Assembly: GCA_020402945.1 (NCBI GenBank)
Contig: JADBYQ010000018.1
Span: forward strand, 1 to 64,000
Source of the DNA: Cytophagales bacterium
GTDB taxonomy: Bacteria; Bacteroidota; Bacteroidia; Cytophagales; Cyclobacteriaceae
Direction of reading: 5' to 3'
Length of the DNA stretch: 64,000 nt
This document shows, piece by piece, positions 8,565 through 17,801 of the stretch (position 1 is the stretch's first letter; each line of letters begins with the position of its first letter). Both the position numbers and the translations under genes were made by a program. The notes beneath the pieces were generated by a model. That model searched no databases and had not been told where the DNA came from. It worked only from the letters and a program-made list of their open reading frames with translations.

Positions 8565-9200
8565 TTAACCAAACTTCTTACGCGAATGCAACACGCTATC
8601 TTGTATGCGTTTTTTGATTTCGGAAAGAGGAAGTTTAGCCTTCAGTTTAGGTGGGTCAATGGCTGGGTCAATGTCTTCAAAATAGTTAATGGCTTTCAGA
8701 GCGATAAGCGGATTGAAACGTGGATATTTAATAGCATAGAATTCGATCATCTCGTGGAGCGAGAAATGCTCGAGCAAAAAGTAAACATCAATAAAATCTT
8801 TTAATCGTTTGCCGCTATTGCTGATGGCGTTGAGTTTCATAGCGGCAATATCTTGCAAAGAGAGAAAAGTTATTCCCTCTTCCGTAATGGGTGGAAGTAC
8901 CAATGGGTAAGCGTGGCAGATGAAATCTACTTTAATGCTGTTAATGATGGAAAGCAATGTATTTTTTGTTGCGAACGATGGCTGTATGGAAAAAGCTGAC
9001 TGTATGAATTTCAATAACGATTCTGGTGTAAAATCATTTTTAGTAAACAAATCAATATCAATTGAATTTCGATGACCCAATTGTAATGCCAGGGCAGTGC
9101 CGCCCACCAAATAAAATTCTCTAAGTTCAGGTAATGCTTGCAGCTGCTGAATAAGTTTGAACGTAGCAGGCTTAACAATAAATGGGTCTTTATGCAGCAT
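8565..9200 (-). CDS. AbiEii-family nucleotidyltransferase (toxin-like)
   Basis: Nucleotidyltransferase of the AbiEii/AbiGii fold; in studied AbiE systems the enzyme is the toxin of a type IV pair, and relatives act on tRNA. LVGGTALALQLGHRNSIDIDLFT (near residues 31-53) contains the GG and the D-x-D metal-binding pair of the polymerase-beta-like active site. The later KLNAISNSGKRLKDFIDVYFL (near 141-160) is also typical. The 211-residue length is near that of other stand-alone family members. The start overlaps the upstream gene's stop by 11 bases, implying coupled translation. Toxicity in this host is inference. Confidence 0.85.
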   Translation of the reverse strand: MLHKDPFIVKPATFKLIQQLQALPELREFYLVGGTALALQLGHRNSIDIDLFTKNDFTPESLLKFIQSAFSIQPSFATKNTLLSIINSIKVDFICHAYPLVLPPITEEGITFLSLQDIAAMKLNAISNSGKRLKDFIDVYFLLEHFSLHEMIEFYAIKYPRFNPLIALKAINYFEDIDPAIDPPKLKAKLPLSEIKKRIQDSVLHSRKKFG

Positions 9201-9444
9201 TCAGAAAATCGGATTTTAGGAAAAACCGTGAAAACTCCTTTCCTCGTCTATCAAGCTGTGCGCTCCACTCTATGGTTTCAACTATTTTTTGCTCCCCGTA
9301 ATAGGAAAGTATTTCACGCCATTCCTCTAAATTCCCACGCTCCAAAATGCGCTCAATGACAATCTTATAAGACTTGTCATAATTGAACGTATCCAAATCA
9401 TATTCCCACAAAAAGTAGTCAGGAATGTTGGGTTTTTTACGCAT
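9190..9444 (-). CDS. DUF6922-type small protein, putative antitoxin partner of AbiEii
   Basis: 84 residues from the ATG at 9444. The pattern PDYFLWEYDLDTFNYDKSYK, then VIERILERGNLEEWREIL, matches small Bacteroidota proteins encoded directly before AbiEii enzymes. It occupies the place of AbiEi but is far shorter and lacks the recognisable winged-helix antitoxin. Its stop lies inside the AbiEii start. A longer reading would begin upstream at 9558, but that part runs through the hairpin cluster and looks non-coding. Its role as antitoxin is inferred from position only. Confidence 0.7.
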   Translation of the reverse strand: MRKKPNIPDYFLWEYDLDTFNYDKSYKIVIERILERGNLEEWREILSYYGEQKIVETIEWSAQLDRRGKEFSRFFLKSDFLNAA

Positions 9445-9511
9445 GGACACTTTTTTTTGGTAAGTCAAAGATACGAAAATAGAGCTATAATAGCGCGTCA
9501 GAAGTTGAACC

Positions 9512-9653
9512 CAAATTTTGCAGTAGCAAAATTTGCCTGCGGTTGACGCAAAATGCATGGCATTTTGGTCAAGGTTAAACCCTGAAAATACTGAAGGTAC
9601 GGTCGGTATTCTTCAGCCCTCCGGGCAGATTTTGCAGCCAACAGCAAAATCTG
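9512..9653. repeat. Cluster of three perfect hairpins sharing a GCAAAAT-type arm
   Basis: Lies in the 347-base gene-free stretch 9445-9791. Hairpin 1: CAAATTTTGC 9512-9521, loop AGTA, GCAAAATTTG 9526-9535. Hairpin 2: TTGAC 9543-9547, bulged G, CAAAATGC 9549-9556, loop ATG, GCATTTTG 9560-9567, GTCAA 9568-9572. Hairpin 3: CAGATTTTGC 9626-9635, eight-base loop, GCAAAATCTG 9644-9653. The arms are related in sequence, which chance does not readily explain. None is followed by a T run, so they are not ordinary terminators. Confidence 0.7.
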
Positions 9654-9740
9654 GGTTGAAGCAGGGAGGTCATGCCGAAACCGCAGAAAGAACTTCAGGA
9701 GTAAAATTCTATTCGTTACAGTCAAGCTACACTCAATAAA

Positions 9741-9775
9741 AAAGCCTGATCGAATCTCGGTCAGGCTTTTTTTAT
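9741..9775. terminator. Terminator between the AbiE-like module and infB
   Basis: AAAGCCTGATCGA at 9741-9753, loop ATC, TCGGTCAGGCTTT at 9757-9769 (one G-T pair), with A/T runs on both sides, so it can work in either direction. It lies 16 bases beyond the infB stop and most likely ends the rimP-nusA-infB transcript. Confidence 0.8.
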
Positions 9776-9791
9776 TGACTTAAAGTGTTGT

Positions 9792-12470
9792 CTAAGCTTT
9801 TGCTTTCTTCACCTCACGCTTTTCATAACTCTCGATCACATCGCCTACGTTGATGTCATTCAGGTTCTTGATGCTCATACCACAATCAAAGCCCGATTTC
9901 ACTTCTGAAGCGTCATCCTTGAATCGTTTTAGTGCTGTCATTTCACCAGAGTAAACCACAATACCATCTCTAATCAAACGAATTGGATTGTTGCGCTTGA
10001 TGTACCCATCGGTAACCATACAGCCGGCCACCGTACCCACCTTCGTAATCTTGAACACTTCGCGTACTTCTGCATTTCCTACGATTACCTCTTCAAACTC
10101 TTTCTCGAGCATGCCTTCCATGGCAGCCTTGATTTCGTTGATGGCATCGTAAATAATGGAGTACATTCGAATTTCAATCTCTTCATTGTCGGCAAGTCTT
10201 TTAGCAGAAGCTGAAGGACGAACCTGGAAACCAAGGATAATGGCATCAGAGGCTGATGCCAACAATACATCCGATTCAGAAATCTGACCAACTGCCTTGT
10301 GAATAATGCTTACTTCCACTTTAGGTGTAGACAATTTTAACAATGAATCTGACAATGCTTCTATCGATCCATCCACGTCACCTTTAATGATCACGTTCAA
10401 TTGCTTGAATGAACCGATGGCGAGTCGTCTTCCAATTTCATCCAGCGTAATATGCTTCTTCGTGCGAATGCTCTGCTCTCGCAAAATCTGACTGCGCTTG
10501 TTGGCTACCTCACGTGCTTCGCGGTCAGATTCCATGATTTGAAACTTCTCTCCAGCTTGTGGCGCTCCGTCTAATCCCAATATTTGTACGGGTGTTGATG
10601 GACCAGCTTCTTTTACTTTTTTTCCGGTGTCGTCAAACATGGCTTTAACGCGGCCATAGTTAGAACCCGCCACCATTACATCACCCACACGTAATGTTCC
10701 TGATTGTACCATTAGCGTAGTGACATATCCGCGCCCTTTGTCAAGCTCTGCTTCTATGATCGAGCCCACCGCTGGCTTATCTGGATTTGCTTTAAGATTA
10801 AGCAACTCTGCCTCCAGCAATACTTTTTCCAATAAATCTTCAATACCAATTCCGGTTTTTGCTGAAATCCCTTGACTCTGGTATTTACCTCCCCAGTCTT
10901 CAACCAGGATATTTATCTTCGAAAGTGACTCTTTAATTTTCTCCGGGTTGGCGGTTTGTTTATCAATTTTATTGATGGCAAAAACCAACGGAACGCCCGC
11001 GACCTGTGCGTGATTGATCGCTTCCTTGGTCTGTGGCATAACGTCATCATCGGCAGCGACCACAATCACAGCAATGTCTGTCAACTTCGCGCCACGTGCG
11101 CGCATCGCTGTAAACGCTTCGTGACCAGGAGTATCCAAGAAAGCAATTTTGTTCCCGCTCTTAGTCATCACATCATACGCGCCAATATGCTGCGTAATTC
11201 CACCCGCCTCAGACGCAGTAACTTTTGTATTTCTAATAAAATCCAGCAATGAAGTTTTACCATGATCCACATGACCCATAATCGTAACGATAGGAGCGCG
11301 TGGCTTTAAATATTCTTCTGCTTCCGGTTCTTCATTGGCAGCATCCTCTTCTTCAGTCGAAGCAAATTGCACTTCAAATCCAAATTCATCGGCAATCACC
11401 GTAATCGCTTCTGCATCCAAACGCTGATTGATGGAAACGAACATACCCAACCCTAAACAAGTCGATATAACATCGTTTACAGAAACGTTCATTAATGAAG
11501 CCAAGTCGTTGGCTGAGATAAACTCGGTAACTTTTAATGTCTTTGATGACTCTTGCTCTTGGCGTAATCTTTCATCTTCCGCATCAGATACAGTCTGGCG
11601 TTTTTCTTTTCTATACTTTGCTCCAGAGAACTTCTTTTGGCCACCACTTAGCTTAGCCAGTGTGGCACGTACTTGGTCTTGAATTTCTTTGTCGGTGGGT
11701 TCTGCTTTTGGCGTTCTAACAAAAGGTTTTTGACCCTGTCCCTGATTAGGACGAGGCCCAGTACTTTGTTGCCCACGTTGCTCATTTGGAGTTGGTAATC
11801 GTTTCCGTGGTCTTTTTTGTTGATTGGCCTTGTTCAAATCAGACGAAGCAACAGGTTGAGTTTTCTTTTCGGCAGGAAGCTCAATTTTAGAAAGAACTTT
11901 TAATCCCTGAAGTTTATCAGCCTTCGCTTTGATCAACTCTTGCTCAACTGGTTTTTCTACTTCAACTTTTACTTCTACCTGAGGGATAATTACTGGTTTT
12001 TCTTCTTCGACTTCTACCTTGGGCACGACAGTTTGTTGAGGTTTTGTCTTTGGCTCTTTCTCAAGATTAATCTTACCAAGCACCTTAATGCCCTCTAGTT
12101 TTGGCTTTTCCGCCTCTACCTTTTCAGGTTTAGATTCGTCTTTGTGCTTAACTATCTCCTTCGAGCCCAGATTTTTAATAAGCACATTTTCCTCCTCATC
12201 CGCTTTTTTGCGGTGTGTCTCTGGTTCAGGTTTTGGCGCAATATTCTCAACGGGCTTTGTACCGATGGTAATCCCAGAGGCTTCTAATTTTTCTGATGCA
12301 GAAGAAGCATATTCTTTTGCAAGCATGGCAAACTGCTCTGCAGTAAGCTTAGCGTTAGGATTGTTCTCCACACTAATACCTTTTTTGGAGAGGAATTCCA
12401 AAATGGTATTGTGCCCCACGTTTAGCTTACGTGATGCTTGCCCTAACCGTACTGATTTTTCTTCTGCCAT
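9792..12470 (-). CDS. infB: Translation initiation factor IF-2
   Basis: GTPase that brings formyl-Met-tRNA to the 30S subunit and promotes subunit joining. The N-terminal domain ([19 protein letters not shown]) is followed by about 250 charged Lys/Glu/Pro-rich linker residues, then the second IF2-N domain, the G domain ([12 protein letters not shown] near residue 400, [12 protein letters not shown]), and the C-terminal beta-barrel and fMet-tRNA-binding domains. About 892 residues. I chose the ATG at 12470; the frame also has a TTG two codons earlier. Third gene of the rimP-nusA-infB operon, ended by the hairpin at 9741-9769. Confidence 0.98.
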   Translation of the reverse strand: MAEEKSVRLGQASRKLNVGHNTILEFLSKKGISVENNPNAKLTAEQFAMLAKEYASSASEKLEASGITIGTKPVENIAPKPEPETHRKKADEEENVLIKNLGSKEIVKHKDESKPEKVEAEKPKLEGIKVLGKINLEKEPKTKPQQTVVPKVEVEEEKPVIIPQVEVKVEVEKPVEQELIKAKADKLQGLKVLSKIELPAEKKTQPVASSDLNKANQQKRPRKRLPTPNEQRGQQSTGPRPNQGQGQKPFVRTPKAEPTDKEIQDQVRATLAKLSGGQKKFSGAKYRKEKRQTVSDAEDERLRQEQESSKTLKVTEFISANDLASLMNVSVNDVISTCLGLGMFVSINQRLDAEAITVIADEFGFEVQFASTEEEDAANEEPEAEEYLKPRAPIVTIMGHVDHGKTSLLDFIRNTKVTASEAGGITQHIGAYDVMTKSGNKIAFLDTPGHEAFTAMRARGAKLTDIAVIVVAADDDVMPQTKEAINHAQVAGVPLVFAINKIDKQTANPEKIKESLSKINILVEDWGGKYQSQGISAKTGIGIEDLLEKVLLEAELLNLKANPDKPAVGSIIEAELDKGRGYVTTLMVQSGTLRVGDVMVAGSNYGRVKAMFDDTGKKVKEAGPSTPVQILGLDGAPQAGEKFQIMESDREAREVANKRSQILREQSIRTKKHITLDEIGRRLAIGSFKQLNVIIKGDVDGSIEALSDSLLKLSTPKVEVSIIHKAVGQISESDVLLASASDAIILGFQVRPSASAKRLADNEEIEIRMYSIIYDAINEIKAAMEGMLEKEFEEVIVGNAEVREVFKITKVGTVAGCMVTDGYIKRNNPIRLIRDGIVVYSGEMTALKRFKDDASEVKSGFDCGMSIKNLNDINVGDVIESYEKREVKKAKA

Positions 12471-12522
12471 GCTCAAATATCTGCTTTTTTACTGATTAAA
12501 TGCCCATTTCAAGAGCAACTAC

Positions 12523-13767
12523 CTATTCAAATTCCTTTTTCAATACATTTAACACTGCTTCAGCGGTCTCTTCTTCTAAATCTGTTCTGCGAACGATTTC
12601 TTCTTTATTAAGATTCAAAACGCTTTTGGCGGTATCCAAGCCGATGCGTTTCAATTCATCGATCACCCAGCTTTCAATCTCATCGCTGAATTCATCCAAG
12701 TCAACATCCTCTTCCGCTACTTGTGTATCGTTTTCACGGAATACGTCAATCTCCATTTCTACCAGGCGGCTGGCCAATTTGATATTCAACCCACCCTTGC
12801 CTATTGCCAACGAAACCTGATCAGGCTTTAAGTAGACCGCCACTCGTTTGTTCTCTTTGTCAATTTTGATGGAGACCACTTTTGCGGGGCTTAGCGCACG
12901 TTGTATATAGAGCTCTAAGTTTTCAGTGTAATTGATCACATCGATGTTCTCGTTCTGTAACTCTCTTACCACTGCATGTATACGTGAACCTTTCATCCCT
13001 ACGCAAGCTCCTACTGGATCAATACGATCATCATATGATTCCACAGCAACTTTTGCGCGCTCGCCTGGTTCACGAACAACTTTTTTAATCGTGATTAGGC
13101 CGTCAAACACCTCTGGAACTTCCTGTTCAAATAACCTTTCAAGGAACACAGGTGAGGTACGAGAAAGAATAATTTTCGGGCTGCCGTTCACCATGTCAAC
13201 TCGGTGTACGATCGATTTTACGTTCTCGCCTTTGCGGTATCGATCTTTTGGTATTTGCTCGTTGCGTGGAATGGAAATCTCATTGCCGTCAGCGTCAATC
13301 AATAACACCTCACGGCTGAGTACCTGGTATACCTCACCAGTAATTACTTCTCCTACAATGTCTTTATACTTTTGGTAAATAATATCCTTCTCTAGGTCTT
13401 TTACTTTTTGCATGAGTGTTTGACGCGCGGTAGTCACCGCCCTGCGGCCAAAATCCTCTAAATGAATTTCTTCGGCTACTTCTTCTCCCACTTCGAAATC
13501 AGGTTCAATTTTTTGCGCTTCACTCAGGGAAATTTTATCATGTTCCCAGATGTCTTCAGAGTCATCCTCCACAATTTCGCGAAAGCGCCAGATTTCCAAA
13601 TCGCCTTTATCGGCATTGACGATAATGTCAAAATTGTCGTCCTCCACATACTTTTTCTTGATCATGTTTCTGAACACATCTTCTAAGATGCGGATCATGG
13701 TCGGGCGGTCGATGTTTTTTTGCTTTGCAAAATCAGCAAACGATTCAATTAATGTGGATGCATCCAT
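12523..13767 (-). CDS. nusA: Transcription termination/antitermination factor NusA
   Basis: Binds RNA polymerase and nascent RNA to control pausing, termination and antitermination. The N-terminal polymerase-binding domain comes first. The S1 domain (GEVITGEVYQVLSREVLLIDADG) starts near residue 135, followed by tandem KH domains (VGACVGMKGSRIHAVVREL and VSLAIGKGGLNIKLASRL). A short helix-hairpin-helix tail (ELKRIGLDTAKSVLNL) ends the protein. The 414 residues match Bacteroidota NusA, which lacks the long acidic repeats of the E. coli protein. It lies between rimP (8 bases) and infB (52 bases). Confidence 0.97.
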   Translation of the reverse strand: MDASTLIESFADFAKQKNIDRPTMIRILEDVFRNMIKKKYVEDDNFDIIVNADKGDLEIWRFREIVEDDSEDIWEHDKISLSEAQKIEPDFEVGEEVAEEIHLEDFGRRAVTTARQTLMQKVKDLEKDIIYQKYKDIVGEVITGEVYQVLSREVLLIDADGNEISIPRNEQIPKDRYRKGENVKSIVHRVDMVNGSPKIILSRTSPVFLERLFEQEVPEVFDGLITIKKVVREPGERAKVAVESYDDRIDPVGACVGMKGSRIHAVVRELQNENIDVINYTENLELYIQRALSPAKVVSIKIDKENKRVAVYLKPDQVSLAIGKGGLNIKLASRLVEMEIDVFRENDTQVAEEDVDLDEFSDEIESWVIDELKRIGLDTAKSVLNLNKEEIVRRTDLEEETAEAVLNVLKKEFE

Positions 13768-13775
13768 ACAGCTTA

Positions 13776-14237
13776 CTAGTTAAACGAAACAGTTACAATT
13801 GTTTTTTCTATATCGGTGAAAAGTATTTCCATTTTGATCAGTTCTTTCTTTCTTTCTTTCGAGGGTGTTTCAATTGTGATTTGCTCTTCAGTAACGGCCA
13901 GCAGTTTCCCCTCCATGTAATTTTTTGTTTTCAATTGCATTTTAATGGAGCGTTCTATATTGGCATAATACTGACGCTTTAGTTTTAGCGGCACATCCAA
14001 CCCAGGGGTTCCTACCTCCAGATTATAGGCACCTTCAATCAGATTCAACGTTTCCAAATCTTCCGAAAGTTTCCTACTTACCTCCGCACAGCTATCAATA
14101 CTGATCCCTCGGTCGCCATCTAATTGAACGACTATTTTAGTCGGCTTGTATTTGGAAATGAGCACGTCCACCACAAAGTGGGAACTGTCCACCAGGTGTG
14201 ATTCTGCCAATTCTCTTAATTTCAAAGCCAATTCCAT
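13776..14237 (-). CDS. rimP: Ribosome maturation factor RimP
   Basis: Assists late assembly of the 30S subunit. The 153-residue product starts at the ATG at 14237. The frame is open further upstream, but that region holds the leader hairpin and promoter. Family features are the DGDRGISIDSCAEVSRKLSEDLE stretch and YNLEVGTPGLDVPLK, where most bacteria have VSSPG; here it reads VGTPG. First gene of the rimP-nusA-infB operon, behind a promoter at 14301-14331 and a terminator-like hairpin in the leader. Confidence 0.94.
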   Translation of the reverse strand: MELALKLRELAESHLVDSSHFVVDVLISKYKPTKIVVQLDGDRGISIDSCAEVSRKLSEDLETLNLIEGAYNLEVGTPGLDVPLKLKRQYYANIERSIKMQLKTKNYMEGKLLAVTEEQITIETPSKERKKELIKMEILFTDIEKTIVTVSFN

Positions 14238-14254
14238 AAGTTTCGATAAACAAA

Positions 14255-14275
14255 GAGGGGACTTGCGGTCCCCTC
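14255..14275 (-). promoter_or_regulatory. Terminator-like hairpin in the rimP-nusA-infB leader
   Basis: In the transcript direction GAGGGGAC (14275-14268), loop CGCAA, GTCCCCTC (14262-14255), then TTTGTTT. The 8-bp stem is perfect and GC-rich and lies between the promoter and the rimP start, ending 18 bases before the ATG. It could act as an attenuator, perhaps sensitive to NusA, or shield the start. The structure is visible; regulation is inference. Confidence 0.5.
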
Positions 14276-14300
14276 CAGTTGATTTTCTAAGAAAGTGATA

Positions 14301-14331
14301 CAAATGTAATGCATTTTTATTTTATCGCAAA
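14301..14331 (-). promoter_or_regulatory. Bacteroidota-type promoter of rimP-nusA-infB
   Basis: On the minus strand TTTG (14331-14328), a gap of 19 bases and TACATTTG (14308-14301) match the Bacteroidota -33/-7 consensus exactly. The leader of roughly 60 bases holds the hairpin at 14255-14275. Confidence 0.7.
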
Positions 14332-14369
14332 TTTTTGTGTCCTTTGAATTGCTATATCTGATTTTGTAA

Positions 14370-15362
14370 ATGAGAGTTACTGTCCGTTTTTTGATTTTCT
14401 TATTACTGTTTGCTGGTATCGCTTGCGAACCTAAAAAGGGAAAGGAACAGCAAACGGCCGTAGTAAAAATAGACGTTCCCCCGTTAAATGCCGATTCGGC
14501 TTACTTCTTTGTTGAAAGTCAGGTGAAATTGGGGCCGCGCGTGCCCAACTCAGAAGCCCATCGAGAGGCTGCCGCTTTTTTGGTCAACCGTCTCAAGAGT
14601 TATGGCGCTATGGTGGTAGAACAAGACTTCCAAGCTTTCACCTATGATCACCAGCAATTGAAGTTAAAAAATATTATCGCCAGCTTTTTCCCAGAAGCCA
14701 CAAAGAGAATATTGTTGGCCGCACATTGGGACACGAGGCCATTTGCTGATAAGGATAACAAAAATAAGAACGCCTCTTTTGACGGGGCAAATGATGGTGC
14801 CGGTGGGGTGGGTGTGTTACTTGAGATTGCCCGGGTACTAAGCTCGAGTGAAGCACCTCGCGTTGGCATTGACATTATTTTGTTTGATGGCGAAGATTGG
14901 GGAGAGCGAGAGGGAATGTCTGCTGTAGAACTACCCAATGGTCAGGAGTCGTGGTGGTGTTTGGGTTCACAATACTGGGCTAGGAATAAACATAAGAAAG
15001 GCTATTCCGCACAATATGGCATTTTGTTGGATATGGTGGGTGCAAAAAGGTCACAATTTTATCGCGAAGAAATATCGTTGCAATTCGCTGCGAAGACAGT
15101 CGAAAAAGTTTGGGACAAAGCAGCGCAACTTGGGTATTCGGATTACTTCGTTAAGCAAAACGTGGCGGGCATTACGGATGACCACGTTTTTGTTAACCAA
15201 TTTGCGAAAATACCTATGATCGACATTGTGCCATACAAGGCTGGCATCGGATTCTTTGGCGATTATCACCACACTACCAAGGACAACCTGAATTTAATCA
15301 GCAAAGAAACCTTAGCAGCTGTCGGCAACACGTTGTTGCATGTGCTTTACTACGAGGAATAA
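14370..15362 (+). CDS. M28-family glutaminyl-peptide cyclotransferase-like lipoprotein
   Basis: Zinc-dependent enzyme of the M28 fold. The arrangement (AAHWDTRPFAD near residue 117, FDGANDGAGGVGVLLE, FDGEDWGE, DDHVFVN, YHHTTKD) matches animal-type glutaminyl cyclases, which convert N-terminal Gln to pyroglutamate. Visible ligands are His119 or Asp121, Asp142, Glu175 and the later His. The N-terminus is a lipoprotein signal ending in Cys19 (FAGIAC), so it is membrane-anchored outside the cytoplasm. Aminopeptidase activity is the alternative. A second, unrelated glutaminyl cyclase lies at 31884-32660. It is convergent with the UXS gene. Confidence 0.85.
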   Translation: MRVTVRFLIFLLLFAGIACEPKKGKEQQTAVVKIDVPPLNADSAYFFVESQVKLGPRVPNSEAHREAAAFLVNRLKSYGAMVVEQDFQAFTYDHQQLKLKNIIASFFPEATKRILLAAHWDTRPFADKDNKNKNASFDGANDGAGGVGVLLEIARVLSSSEAPRVGIDIILFDGEDWGEREGMSAVELPNGQESWWCLGSQYWARNKHKKGYSAQYGILLDMVGAKRSQFYREEISLQFAAKTVEKVWDKAAQLGYSDYFVKQNVAGITDDHVFVNQFAKIPMIDIVPYKAGIGFFGDYHHTTKDNLNLISKETLAAVGNTLLHVLYYEE

Positions 15363-15366
15363 TAAT

Positions 15367-16359
15367 TTATTTGATGTAACCATCAAAATTTTTGTGATCC
15401 CTTTCAAAGAGTACCTCTTTCGGCAGCGATTTGAAATACTCATAAGTAATTTTCAAACCTTCTGCCCGCGATACTTTTGGTTCCCACCCCAATAATTTTC
15501 TCGCTTTGGTAATATCAGGTTGACGTTGCTTAGGGTCATCTTTTGGAAGAGGGTTGTAAACGACTTTTTGGGTTGTTCCGGTAAGTTTAATGATCTCTTC
15601 TGCAAAATCACCAATTGTTATCTCATTCGGGTTTCCGATGTTAACCGGCTGAGCGTAGTCTGACAGTAGCAGTCGATAGATTCCCTCGACTAAATCATCA
15701 ACATAACAAAATGAACGGGTTTGCGAACCATCGCCAAATACTGTGAGGTCTTCTCCACGCAATGCTTGCCCAATAAAAGCAGGAAGCACACGGCCATCGT
15801 TTAGTCTCATGCGCGGCCCATAGGTATTAAAAATGCGCACGATCCGAGTTTCTAATCCATGAAATGTATGGTAAGCCATTGTGATAGCTTCCTGAAATCT
15901 TTTGGCTTCATCGTACACACCTCGAGGACCAACTGTGTTCACATTGCCGTAGTACTCTTCCGTTTGTGGATGAACGGTAGGATCGCCATACACCTCTGAT
16001 GTAGAGGCAATGATGATGCGTGCTTTTTTCACACGCGCCAATCCAAGCAAATTGTGTGTTCCCAATGATCCAACCTTCAGCGTTTGAATCGGTATTTTCA
16101 AGTAATCGATTGGGCTGGCCGGTGAAGCAAAGTGGAGAATGTAGTCCAACTCTCCGGGTACATGAACGAATTTAGAAACATCATGGTGATAGAACTCAAA
16201 ATTCTCAAGTTTGAAAAGATGCTCGATGTTTCGTAAGTCGCCTGTGATCAGATTATCCATTGCGATCACATGATATCCTTCCTTAATAAAGCGATCGCAA
16301 AGGTGCGAACCCAGGAATCCGGCACCGCCTGTAATCAAAACTCTTTTTTTATTTCCCAT
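15367..16359 (-). CDS. UDP-glucuronate decarboxylase (UDP-xylose synthase), SDR family
   Basis: NAD-dependent decarboxylation of UDP-glucuronate to UDP-xylose, a precursor for surface glycans. The Rossmann motif [12 protein letters not shown] is near the N-terminus. The catalytic YDEAKRFQE (YxxxK) and STSEVYGDP follow, as does [10 protein letters not shown], which is characteristic of UXS. About 330 residues. I chose the ATG at 16359. It overlaps the stop of the UDP-glucose dehydrogenase gene by 11 bases, so the two are translationally coupled and catalyse consecutive steps: UDP-glucose to UDP-glucuronate to UDP-xylose. Confidence 0.93.
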   Translation of the reverse strand: MGNKKRVLITGGAGFLGSHLCDRFIKEGYHVIAMDNLITGDLRNIEHLFKLENFEFYHHDVSKFVHVPGELDYILHFASPASPIDYLKIPIQTLKVGSLGTHNLLGLARVKKARIIIASTSEVYGDPTVHPQTEEYYGNVNTVGPRGVYDEAKRFQEAITMAYHTFHGLETRIVRIFNTYGPRMRLNDGRVLPAFIGQALRGEDLTVFGDGSQTRSFCYVDDLVEGIYRLLLSDYAQPVNIGNPNEITIGDFAEEIIKLTGTTQKVVYNPLPKDDPKQRQPDITKARKLLGWEPKVSRAEGLKITYEYFKSLPKEVLFERDHKNFDGYIK

Positions 16360-17665
16360 AAATTGTTTCTCGTCCAATGCTGTAGTAAGTGTAGCCTAAT
16401 TCTTTCATTAATGGCAAATCGTACAAATTGCGACCGTCAAAAATCACTTTATTTTTTACAATCGAAGATAGCCTTTCAAAATCAGGCGTTCTAAACTCGG
16501 GCCATTCGGTGGCAATGAAGACTGCATCAGCACCTTGAGCTGCTTCATAGGGCGTTTCACAGTAGGCTATCTTTTCTCCAAGTAGTCTTTTCACATTTTC
16601 CATTGATTCAGGATCATGCGCTTTTATGATGGCGCCTTCCTTCAGAAGTTCTTCAATATTGTAAAGAGCTGGCGCTTCCCGAATATCGTCTGTGTGAGGT
16701 TTAAAAGCCAAGCCCCAAAGCGCGAAAACTTTTCCTTTCAGCTCTCCTTTAAAGTAATCCTTGATGCGGGGGATCAATTTTGTCTTTTGCTCCGAATTTA
16801 CGTCCATCACTGCTTTCAGGATTTTAAAATCGTAATTGAAATCAGTAGATGATTTTTCCAAAGCCTGCACATCTTTTGGAAAGCAACTTCCGCCATATCC
16901 AATACCAGGAAACAAAAAACGCTTTCCTATTCGGCTGTCCGTTCCAATTCCCTTCCTTACCGAGTCAACGTCCGCTCCAACAAGCTCGCACAAATTGGCA
17001 ATCTCATTCATGAACGAGATTTTGGTTGCCAGGAATGAGTTAGCTGCATACTTTGTCAGTTCGGCAGATCTTTCATCCATAAAAACTAAAGGATTTCCTT
17101 GACGAACGAAAGGTGCGTAAAGTGTTTCCATTACTTTGCGGGCTGCTGTCGAATTTGTTCCAATGACAACCCTCTCAGGTTTCATAAAATCTTCTACAGC
17201 GACTCCCTCCCGAAGGAACTCTGGGTTTGAAACCACATCAAACTTCACCTTGGATTTCAGTGCAATTCTTGTCCTTACTTTGTCGGCAGTGCCAACCGGC
17301 ACGGTACTCTTATCCACAATAACAGTATACTCCTTTAGCAACGGGCCGAGATCTTCTGCCACACCTAAAATATATTTCAGGTCGGCTGATCCATCCTCAC
17401 CGGGCGGGGTTGGCAACGCGAGGAAAATGATTTTGGCGTCCCTAATCCCTTCTTCCAAGTTGGTCGTAAAAGATAGTCTTTCCTGCTTTAGGTTGCGCTC
17501 GAAAAGTAACTCAAGGCCTGGCTCATAAATAGTGATCTTGCCACTTGCAAGTTTTTCTACTTTTGTTCGATCGATATCTACACAGATAACGGTGTTGCCT
17601 GTTTCAGCAAAGCAAGTTCCTGTAACTAATCCAACGTAACCTGTTCCAACAACTGCAATTTTCAT
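16349..17665 (-). CDS. UDP-glucose 6-dehydrogenase
   Basis: Oxidises UDP-glucose twice with NAD+ to UDP-glucuronate. 438 residues from the ATG at 17665, which starts directly at the Rossmann motif [16 protein letters not shown]; the upstream open frame overlaps the divergent promoter. [17 protein letters not shown] and the catalytic cysteine in [10 protein letters not shown] (around residue 260) are present, and the C-terminal UDP-binding domain ends with [11 protein letters not shown] -7-like element TATTTTTG lies at 17693-17686 on this strand. First gene of a two-gene operon with UXS. Confidence 0.95.
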   Translation of the reverse strand: MKIAVVGTGYVGLVTGTCFAETGNTVICVDIDRTKVEKLASGKITIYEPGLELLFERNLKQERLSFTTNLEEGIRDAKIIFLALPTPPGEDGSADLKYILGVAEDLGPLLKEYTVIVDKSTVPVGTADKVRTRIALKSKVKFDVVSNPEFLREGVAVEDFMKPERVVIGTNSTAARKVMETLYAPFVRQGNPLVFMDERSAELTKYAANSFLATKISFMNEIANLCELVGADVDSVRKGIGTDSRIGKRFLFPGIGYGGSCFPKDVQALEKSSTDFNYDFKILKAVMDVNSEQKTKLIPRIKDYFKGELKGKVFALWGLAFKPHTDDIREAPALYNIEELLKEGAIIKAHDPESMENVKRLLGEKIAYCETPYEAAQGADAVFIATEWPEFRTPDFERLSSIVKNKVIFDGRNLYDLPLMKELGYTYYSIGRETIYGK

Positions 17666-17751
17666 CGTATTAAAAAATTTGAGGCCAAAAATAAGCCTTT
17701 TTCGCGCCTTTAAACTTACTGATAAATTAATATTACCAAAACTAACGATTG

Positions 17752-17782
17752 TTTGTTTTATTAACTCGAAGTCGTACGTTTG
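17752..17782 (+). promoter_or_regulatory. Bacteroidota-type promoter of the acyl-CoA dehydrogenase gene
   Basis: TTTG at 17752-17755, a gap of 19 bases and TACGTTTG at 17775-17782, 20 bases before the ATG at 17802. GGAG at 17796-17799 is a plausible ribosome binding site. Confidence 0.65.
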
Positions 17783-17801
17783 CAAACTAAAAAACGGAGT
17801 T

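Noticed and set aside
9512-9653. Possible CRISPR array.
   Set aside because: Arms are inverted, not direct repeats, and spacing is irregular; no cas genes in the window.
9498-9740. Open frames on both strands across the hairpin cluster.
   Set aside because: They are the by-product of inverted repeats; no start signal, no recognisable protein.
17679-17801. Upstream extension of the acyl-CoA dehydrogenase frame.
   Set aside because: It crosses the promoter at 17752-17782, and the ATG at 17802 has a GGAG site.
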